A stretch of DNA of 7,657 bases from an uncultured Elusimicrobia bacterium (GTDB lineage: Bacteria > Elusimicrobiota > Elusimicrobia > Elusimicrobiales > Elusimicrobiaceae): contig CALYRQ010000033.1 of the NCBI GenBank assembly GCA_945483375.1, forward strand, positions 1 through 7,657, given 5' to 3'. The notes beneath the pieces are model-generated. The model was not told where the DNA came from and did no database searches. It was given only the letters and a program-made list of their open reading frames with translations. Positions within the stretch are counted from its first letter, which is position 1, and each line of letters opens with the position of its first letter. Below are positions 1 through 4,840 of the stretch, in pieces. The position numbers and the translations under genes were made by a program.

Positions 1-51
1 GATGATGCCGAGGGTGATAAGAACCTCTGCTAAAGTAAAACCTTTTTTCAT
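1..51 (-). CDS. Type IV pilin-like / pseudopilin protein, N-terminal fragment (gene runs off the window)
   Basis: Only the first 17 codons are present, reading MKKGFTLAEVLITLGII. This is a class III (type IV prepilin) signal: a short basic leader MKKG, then a hydrophobic helix starting with Phe. Prepilin peptidase would cut between Gly4 and Phe5 and N-methylate the Phe, and the conserved Glu sits at +5 of the mature protein. Such proteins build type IV pili or type II secretion pseudopili in the inner membrane and periplasm. The ATG is preceded by a good Shine-Dalgarno sequence, GGGAG (62-58), with a 6-nt spacer. The gene lies beyond a terminator, so it should have its own promoter. The class of pilin (major, minor or pseudopilin) cannot be told from this fragment. 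Confidence 0.85.
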   Translation of the reverse strand, partial: MKKGFTLAEVLITLGII

Positions 52-142
52 AAAATTCTCCCAAGCGAGTTGATTTAAAGGCGTTTTTGGCTCTGTATAC
101 CAAGATAGAATCTTTCCAGCCCAAAACCAACCCATTTTGTTC

Positions 143-170
143 AGTGTATCAAAAAAAAAAAACAAATCAA
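143..170 (-). promoter_or_regulatory. Candidate sigma-70-type promoter for the prepilin gene
   Basis: On the minus strand there is a TTGATT hexamer (170-165), a 16-nt spacer and a TACACT hexamer (148-143), each matching four of six consensus positions. The predicted start near 136 would give a leader of about 85 nt before the prepilin ATG at 51. The spacer is mostly a run of 12 T. The site lies between the upstream operon's terminator and the prepilin gene, where a promoter is expected. The hexamers are imperfect, and other weak -10-like elements (for example a TATACA further downstream) exist, so the assignment is tentative. Confidence 0.3.
151..162. repeat. Homopolymer tract of 12 A (T on the minus strand)
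   Basis: Twelve uninterrupted A residues lie on the plus strand in the intergenic region upstream of the prepilin gene. Runs of this length are prone to polymerase slippage. The tract falls within the spacer of the candidate promoter at 170-143. Confidence 0.9.
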
Positions 171-243
171 GCCCTTCCCAAAAGACAACAGCAAACGTCC
201 TACATTTCAGGTTCCGCTGTTTACGTCAACAAAAAACGCTATG

Positions 244-276
244 AAAAAAGCCGGAACGGAAAAAATCCGCTCCGGC
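244..276 (-). terminator. Rho-independent terminator of the ileS-lspA operon
   Basis: On the minus strand an 11-bp GC-rich stem (276-266 pairing with 260-250) closes a five-U loop. The only non-Watson-Crick pair is one G-U wobble. Six T (249-244) follow directly, and a second T6 lies at 236-231. The hairpin begins 22 nt after the stop codon of the last operon gene (298). On the plus strand the hairpin has no U tract, so it works in the minus direction only. Confidence 0.93.
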
Positions 277-297
277 CTTAACGATACGGCTAAAATT

Positions 298-1002
298 CTA
301 CAATACTTGCTTGAGCTCCATGGGCAAATCGCGCTTTTGGATAAGCACCGCACTGTGCGTATTGGTTTTTTTATCCAGGCCAAACACGCTTACGCGGTAG
401 GTAACCACCATTTTGCCGTCTTCTTCGCGCACGCCCTCAATTTCAAACACTTTATCCGGCAGGTTGCTGGTGGATTCCAAAACCAGTACATCCTGCTTGG
501 AAAAATCCGCCACCGGGTAGCTCCCGCGCGCGGTGCGTTTAAACGCCTTGTATTCATCCGCCGTTTTAATCAGCTTCACCGCCACAGGCGCGTTAATCAT
601 GGAAATGCTGCTTTTGGGTTCCGGCACGGCGGGCTCATCGGCGGACGGCGTGGACGTATGCGTCAAATCCACCACCGATTCCGAATCTTCATCCTCTTCT
701 TCCGGCGTAACTACGCGCCCGGAGCGGGTAATGATTTTTTCCATACCGGGGACGTTAATTTTGGAAAGTTGGGACGGCACGTCGGACTCTACATAATCCG
801 GCTCCTCCACCACCGTGACGCCTTCGGGCATGTCGGCGTTTTTCATATTAATCGTTAAAAGGGAATCCGTCGCGTGCACAGACACGGTGTTATTTTCCGC
901 CCGGGCCAGACGGTACACGTCCCACACCCGCATGGCGGCCACACCGGCCAAAAATACGACAATCAAAATCCCCGCCGAAAGCAGGTTCTTTTTAGTGTTC
1001 AT
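298..1002 (-). CDS. Membrane-anchored protein of unknown function with possible PrcB-like C-terminal domain
   Basis: A 234-residue protein with a single N-terminal hydrophobic helix (about residues 8-24) preceded by lysines. This suggests an inner-membrane anchor, or uncleaved signal, with the rest outside the cytoplasm. Residues about 35-135 are low in complexity and rich in acidic residues, Ser, Thr and Pro, with an acidic cluster at 101-108, so this is probably a flexible linker. Residues about 140-234 look like a compact alpha/beta domain. The pattern of VADFSKQDVLVL followed by alternating strands resembles the PrcB C-terminal domain found in surface protein complexes, but this is recognition by eye only. 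The start ATG shares its first base with the queF stop codon (TAATG), which implies translational coupling. The Shine-Dalgarno sequence is weak. It is the last gene before the terminator, and no catalytic motif is visible. Confidence 0.8.
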   Translation of the reverse strand: MNTKKNLLSAGILIVVFLAGVAAMRVWDVYRLARAENNTVSVHATDSLLTINMKNADMPEGVTVVEEPDYVESDVPSQLSKINVPGMEKIITRSGRVVTPEEEDEDSESVVDLTHTSTPSADEPAVPEPKSSISMINAPVAVKLIKTADEYKAFKRTARGSYPVADFSKQDVLVLESTSNLPDKVFEIEGVREEDGKMVVTYRVSVFGLDKKTNTHSAVLIQKRDLPMELKQVL

Positions 1003-1406
1003 TATTTTTTCTCGTACTTGGCCGTGATTACGGAGCGCAGGCCGCCGCGCGGCGTAAACACGCCGGTTACGGTCGCTTTTTTGGGCCGGCAGGCTTTTAC
1101 CACGTCGTCCAAAATTTTATTGGCGATGTTTTCCATAAAAATACCCATATCGCGGTATTCAAGCAAATAGTATTTAAGCGATTTAAGTTCCAGGCACAGT
1201 TCGTCCGGGATGTATTCAATCGTAATTACGCCGAAGTCCGGCAAGCCCGTTTTGGGGCATACGGACGTAAATTCCGGCAATTCGATTTTAATGTCGTAAT
1301 CGCGTTTGTATTGGTTGGGCCAGCATTGAATGGCCGGGAGAACGGCGTCCGCGTTTTTGTGGGCGTGGTCAGAAGTGTAACCGAAATCAATGTCATGCGT
1401 CGTCAT
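1002..1406 (-). CDS. queF: NADPH-dependent 7-cyano-7-deazaguanine (preQ0) reductase
   Basis: QueF reduces the nitrile of preQ0 to the aminomethyl group of preQ1 with two NADPH, a cytosolic step of queuosine tRNA modification. The 134-residue protein has the short unimodular (YkvM-type) architecture. Visible motifs are PEFTSVCPKTGLPDF, with the nucleophilic Cys50 and the acid Asp57; the QueF signature ELKSLKYYLLEYRD (73-86); Glu92, which binds the deazaguanine; and FTPRGG near the C-terminus (117-122). The position before Glu92 is Met91, where the Bacillus enzyme has His. The ATG at 1406 is chosen because it forms an ATGA overlap with the ATPase stop codon and fits the family's N-terminus. The nearest Shine-Dalgarno-like GAGG (1424-1421) sits 14 nt away, so initiation probably relies on coupling. 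The open frame extends upstream to 1517, but that part is antisense-free shadow of the ATPase gene. No other queuosine gene is in the window. Confidence 0.95.
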   Translation of the reverse strand: MTTHDIDFGYTSDHAHKNADAVLPAIQCWPNQYKRDYDIKIELPEFTSVCPKTGLPDFGVITIEYIPDELCLELKSLKYYLLEYRDMGIFMENIANKILDDVVKACRPKKATVTGVFTPRGGLRSVITAKYEKK

Positions 1407-3364
1407 TTTATTTTTAATAACCTCACAGAATTTAATAAAAGCAGTAATACGACGGCCAAACTGCCGCCTGTCGTCCAATGCCAGCCGGAAGCGTCCGGCA
1501 TGCGCCAAAACAGCCACGCCGCCAGCGCGCCGCTGAGCAGGAAAGCCGCCACAGCGTTAAACGATGCCACGCGGCGGAGTCTCGTATTTATTGTAAACAA
1601 ATCTTTCAGCGGATACAAGTCTTTGCGTTTGATAATAACGTCCACCCAGTTGTTGTACACGTTGCGGCCGGAGGCGAACACAATGCCCGCGTCCGCGCGC
1701 AAAAGCGCGATAATATCGTTAAAACCGTCCCCCACCATCACCACGCGCTTGCCCAATCCGCGCAGATTAGTGATGATTTCCGCCTTGGTTTTGGGCAGTA
1801 CGTTAAAGTTCATCTTCTCGATACCGGCTTGTTTGGAAAAAGACGATACGGATGACTCGTTATCGCCCGAAACCAAAATAATGTCTTTGCCTTTGGATTT
1901 TAAAAAATCTACCAGTTCCCGCGCGCCGCGGCGCAGTTCATCGGCCAGCGTCAAATAACCTAAAAATTCGCCGTTTTTGACTACGCAAATAACCGCCGCT
2001 TCCACCTTGGAAACTTCTTCGGGCACTTCTACGCCCTGTTCTTTAATCCACTGGATGCGGCCCGCCAAAATTTTATCCGTACGCGTGGACGCTTGCACCC
2101 CCAGGCCGGGCAGTACGTCAAAACACAGCAAACTTTTGGTTTTCACTTTATGTTGTTTGGCGAATCCGTTTACGGCGTCGGCAAACGGGCCGTCCACCAT
2201 TTGCTCGGCGGTGGCAACCGTTTCCAATAATTTTTTACGCAGCGATTCCCGGGCCGGAAACACACCGCAAACGCGCAGTTCGCCGTATGTCAGCGTGCCG
2301 GTTTTGTCAAAGAATATGGTATCAGCGCGGACCAGTTCGTCCAGTGCGTAAATGTTTTGGATTTTAATTTTTTTGGCGCGTGCGCCCGATTTGGCAAAAA
2401 ACGCCGGGAACACACCCGCAAAAACCAAAGCCGGCGGACAGGAAAGAGCCAAACAAAACAAGAGAACGCCCGCATAATGCAGCCACGCTTCAAACCCGGC
2501 CGCATACGCGCCAGAAGTGTACAGCACATACGCATACGCACCCGCCGAAAAAAGAACCGCAAACGGGAACAAACCCGCCGCAAAACCGTCCAAGGCGCTG
2601 GCAAAATTTCCGCGGCGCAGTTCCCCCGTTTTAACGGCGTCAATCACGTTCATCAGGGCGGACTGGGCCAACGGAAGCGTTACTTCCACGTAAATTTCGG
2701 CCGATTTATTCAGCGTACCCGCATAGACGGGGCTGTCCACCCGTTTGGAAGTGGGCAGCATATTGCCGGTAACCAGCTGTTCGTCGATGGATGTTTTGCC
2801 TTTTTTAACGATACCGTCGCAAGGCAGCCGTTCCCCGGGTTTAACAAAAATGAGTTCGCCGGGTTTCAGTTCTCCGGCAAATACTTTTTTAAACTGGCGG
2901 CCGACGCACAAACGGCCCGATTTGGGAAGAAAGTCGTCCAGTTTTTTAATATATACGCGCGTTTGTTCTTTTTCGCGCGTCAAACGGCGTTCCGCCCACA
3001 GGGAAAGCGTCAAGAGAAACGAAACGTACACAAATAAATCCGGCGCGGGCCCGTATAAAGGACGCGTTGAAAATACGTTCAGCGCGGAATATAAAAACCC
3101 GGAGCAAACGGCCACCGCCGCAAAAAGCGCAAACGTAAAACGGCCGGCGAGCAAATCCCGCCAAGCACAGCGCACGAATACGTCCGCGCAGAACAGCACG
3201 TTCATCAGCCCCAGGATAAAAACGCCCACGTTCGAGTGTTGGAACGTGAGCGAAAAAAGAAGCAGTACAAACAAGCAGCACGACAAGAAGAAGCGATACG
3301 TAAACGATTTGGACGGTACCGTTAGCGCGCACGGAGTGCAGGAAGAAGACGTAATACCGGACAT
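1403..3364 (-). CDS. P1B-like (heavy-metal type) P-type ATPase with altered key motifs
   Basis: A 653-residue integral membrane protein with P1B-ATPase order: four N-terminal helices (about 24-43, 46-65, 75-98, 108-125), actuator domain (about 140-230), two helices (about 259-284, 296-324), P and N domains (about 350-565) and two last helices (about 600-620, 632-649). The phosphorylation motif DKTGTLT (Asp353), SGDN (499-502), PKTK (Lys527) and GDGFND (545-550) are intact. Three hallmarks differ. The actuator TGE is TGN (199-201), the membrane CPC is CPP (309-311), and the N-domain His-Pro is Gly-Pro (392-393). The usual Met-Ser-Ser of the last helix is also missing. There is no N-terminal HMA domain, only a lone Cys9-x-x-Cys12. 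The family exports or imports transition metals, but the substrate here cannot be assigned. The start ATG lies 4 nt after the upstream stop codon with a poor Shine-Dalgarno sequence, so it is probably translationally coupled. The reading frame is open throughout, with no sign of decay. Confidence 0.9.
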   Translation of the reverse strand: MSGITSSSCTPCALTVPSKSFTYRFFLSCCLFVLLLFSLTFQHSNVGVFILGLMNVLFCADVFVRCAWRDLLAGRFTFALFAAVAVCSGFLYSALNVFSTRPLYGPAPDLFVYVSFLLTLSLWAERRLTREKEQTRVYIKKLDDFLPKSGRLCVGRQFKKVFAGELKPGELIFVKPGERLPCDGIVKKGKTSIDEQLVTGNMLPTSKRVDSPVYAGTLNKSAEIYVEVTLPLAQSALMNVIDAVKTGELRRGNFASALDGFAAGLFPFAVLFSAGAYAYVLYTSGAYAAGFEAWLHYAGVLLFCLALSCPPALVFAGVFPAFFAKSGARAKKIKIQNIYALDELVRADTIFFDKTGTLTYGELRVCGVFPARESLRKKLLETVATAEQMVDGPFADAVNGFAKQHKVKTKSLLCFDVLPGLGVQASTRTDKILAGRIQWIKEQGVEVPEEVSKVEAAVICVVKNGEFLGYLTLADELRRGARELVDFLKSKGKDIILVSGDNESSVSSFSKQAGIEKMNFNVLPKTKAEIITNLRGLGKRVVMVGDGFNDIIALLRADAGIVFASGRNVYNNWVDVIIKRKDLYPLKDLFTINTRLRRVASFNAVAAFLLSGALAAWLFWRMPDASGWHWTTGGSLAVVLLLLLNSVRLLKIK

Positions 3365-3368
3365 ATAA

Positions 3369-4352
3369 TTAACGCGGGAAAAACCGGTTTGCGAGCACGC
3401 GTTCGCGGCCTTCTTCGGTCCTCATCAAGCGGATTTTAGCGTCGTAACGACGGGCGTTTTTCGGGTCCAGTTTCTTGGCCACCATATAGTTGGCCGTGGC
3501 GCTGACGGGGTCCTCGAGCGCCAGCATATCGCCCATCAGTTCGTAGGTGGGCACATAGTGGTTGGCCAATTCTTTCGAGCGCACAAGCATGCCCAAAGCC
3601 TGGTCCGTTTCGCCTTTGCGGAATAACAAATCGCCCATATAATAGTAGGCGAGCGCATACGTGGGTTTAATGGAAACGGCTTCTTCCAAATCCGCATACG
3701 CGTTGGCCGGGTACCCCATGCGGATAAACACGCGGGCGCGTTCCAAATAAGCGCGGGCGTCGTCGGGGCGGAGGTGAATTAAATAAGAGAAATCGTCCAG
3801 AGCGGCATCATACATGCCGGAATCAAAATAAGCCAGCCCGCGATTTAAGAACAAAAGGGGTTCATCATCGCGCAGTTTTAACGCGCTGTTAAAATCCTGC
3901 AACGCGGCGGTGGTGCGGCCCTGGCGGTAATACGCGATGGCGCGGTTCATAAGGGCGGTAAAATACTTGGGACTGCGGGCGATAGCTTCGCTTAAATAGA
4001 CGGCGGCGTCCGCGTTGCGCCCGGTATCCACATACAGCGCACCCAGGTTGTTGTACGGTTCGGCCACGGCGGGATTGACCTCAATGGCGCGCAGGTAATC
4101 GGCTTCCGCATAGGAGCGGTTTTTGGCGCGTTCTTTGGCGTCTTTTACGGGCAGACGTTCCCACAAAACGCCGCGGTTGATAAGGGCCGCATAATGGTTG
4201 GGATTGCGTTTAATCAGGCGGGAATAAATTTGGAGGGCCTGCGTAAAGTTGCCTTTGGAAGCGGCCAGCTGGGCCTGTTTAAAAGTTTTCTTTTCCGTCC
4301 CGCACGCGGCCAGCAAAAGGACCGCCGCAAATAAACCTAAAATTTTTTTCAT
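3369..4352 (-). CDS. TPR-repeat lipoprotein
   Basis: A 327-residue lipoprotein. A basic N-terminus and a hydrophobic stretch lead to a lipobox LAAC, giving predicted lipidation at Cys17 by Lgt and cleavage by signal peptidase II. The residues after Cys17 are Gly-Thr, with no Asp at +2, so outer-membrane sorting would be expected if Lol rules apply. From about residue 23 to 297 there are roughly eight tetratricopeptide repeats, with the alternating small and aromatic residue pattern and NP or RPDD turns (for example 97-128, 131-164, 165-196, 197-230). The second repeat carries an insert of about 12 charged residues (66-79). TPR solenoids are protein-protein scaffolds, and partners here are unknown. 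The start overlaps the lspA stop codon as ATGA and has a strong GGGAGG (4362-4357) only 4 nt away. The gene sits next to the peptidase that would process its product. The family resembles periplasmic assembly or pilotin-type TPR lipoproteins, but no specific role can be named. Confidence 0.92.
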   Translation of the reverse strand: MKKILGLFAAVLLLAACGTEKKTFKQAQLAASKGNFTQALQIYSRLIKRNPNHYAALINRGVLWERLPVKDAKERAKNRSYAEADYLRAIEVNPAVAEPYNNLGALYVDTGRNADAAVYLSEAIARSPKYFTALMNRAIAYYRQGRTTAALQDFNSALKLRDDEPLLFLNRGLAYFDSGMYDAALDDFSYLIHLRPDDARAYLERARVFIRMGYPANAYADLEEAVSIKPTYALAYYYMGDLLFRKGETDQALGMLVRSKELANHYVPTYELMGDMLALEDPVSATANYMVAKKLDPKNARRYDAKIRLMRTEEGRERVLANRFFPR

Positions 4353-4840
4353 TTTTCCTCCCTTTTCCCTTTACGGCTGAAAAACAACGAGATAAACAAC
4401 ATACATCCGCCTACCGTAATGAACGAATCGGCCACGTTAAAAACGGGCCACACCCTAAAATCCAAAAAATCCACCACGTAGCCTAACGTTATTCTATCAT
4501 AAAGATTGCCCACTGCACCCGCCAAAATAAAAACACAGCCCCATTCCACCCATTTTCCGTAGGAGCAAAGCTCTTTCCAACTTTTTATCATATAGGCGAC
4601 GATGGCCAGCATAACAAAAATCAACAGCAGGTTTCCCCCCTGCATCATGCCAAACGCCGCGCCCGTGTTTTCCACGTAGCGCAGATAAAAAAACGGCAGC
4701 AGTTTGACGGGTTCGTCCGGCAGCCAGAATAAAACCGCAACCTTGGAAAGGTGATCCAGCAAAAAAATACCGAGCGCCGCGCCGGTAACGGCGCGGTGCT
4801 CTTTCATCCAGGAAACGGTTTTATTCCAAAAATTACGCAC
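4349..4840 (-). CDS. lspA: Lipoprotein signal peptidase (signal peptidase II)
   Basis: LspA is an inner-membrane aspartyl protease that removes signal peptides from diacylglyceryl-modified prolipoproteins. The 163-residue length is normal. Family motifs appear in order: FLLDHLSK (26-33) in the first helix, VENTGAAFGM (56-65), GAVGNLYDRITLGYVVDF (108-125) and FNVADS (134-139). The catalytic aspartates are Asp124 and Asp138. Four membrane helices can be seen (about 16-37, 69-86, 98-118, 134-154), with a charged C-terminal tail. The start codon is GTG, inside the 3' end of ileS (8-nt overlap). It is preferred over the internal Met12 because GAGGGAG lies 9 nt upstream. The ileS-lspA pairing is very common in bacteria. 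Confidence 0.97.
   Translation of the reverse strand: MRNFWNKTVSWMKEHRAVTGAALGIFLLDHLSKVAVLFWLPDEPVKLLPFFYLRYVENTGAAFGMMQGGNLLLIFVMLAIVAYMIKSWKELCSYGKWVEWGCVFILAGAVGNLYDRITLGYVVDFLDFRVWPVFNVADSFITVGGCMLFISLFFSRKGKREEK

Noticed and set aside
1..135. Minus-strand frame starting at 135 that overlaps the prepilin start in another frame
   Set aside because: It has no good ribosome binding site and a Trp/Arg/His-rich product. The prepilin frame has a clear signal sequence and Shine-Dalgarno sequence.
87..281. Plus-strand open frame of 64 codons in the intergenic region
   Set aside because: It crosses the poly-A tract and ends inside the operon terminator. Its Lys/Gln/Ser-rich product has no recognisable features.
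241..858. Plus-strand open frame of 205 codons
   Set aside because: It starts inside the terminator hairpin and runs antisense to the anchored protein gene. It has low-complexity Phe/His/Arg composition and no ribosome binding site.
1407..1460. preQ1 riboswitch upstream of queF
   Set aside because: The region is ATPase coding sequence and shows no aptamer-like hairpin with an A-rich tail. queF appears to be expressed by coupling in the operon.
1407..1517. N-terminal extension of queF to the ATG at 1517
   Set aside because: The extra 37 residues are encoded by the end of the ATPase gene and do not match QueF. The ATG at 1406 gives the normal family length and an ATGA overlap.
1403..3364. ATPase as a pseudogene
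   Set aside because: The frame is uninterrupted over 653 codons, the phosphorylation and Mg-binding motifs are intact and the helices are well formed. Motif substitutions alone do not show decay.
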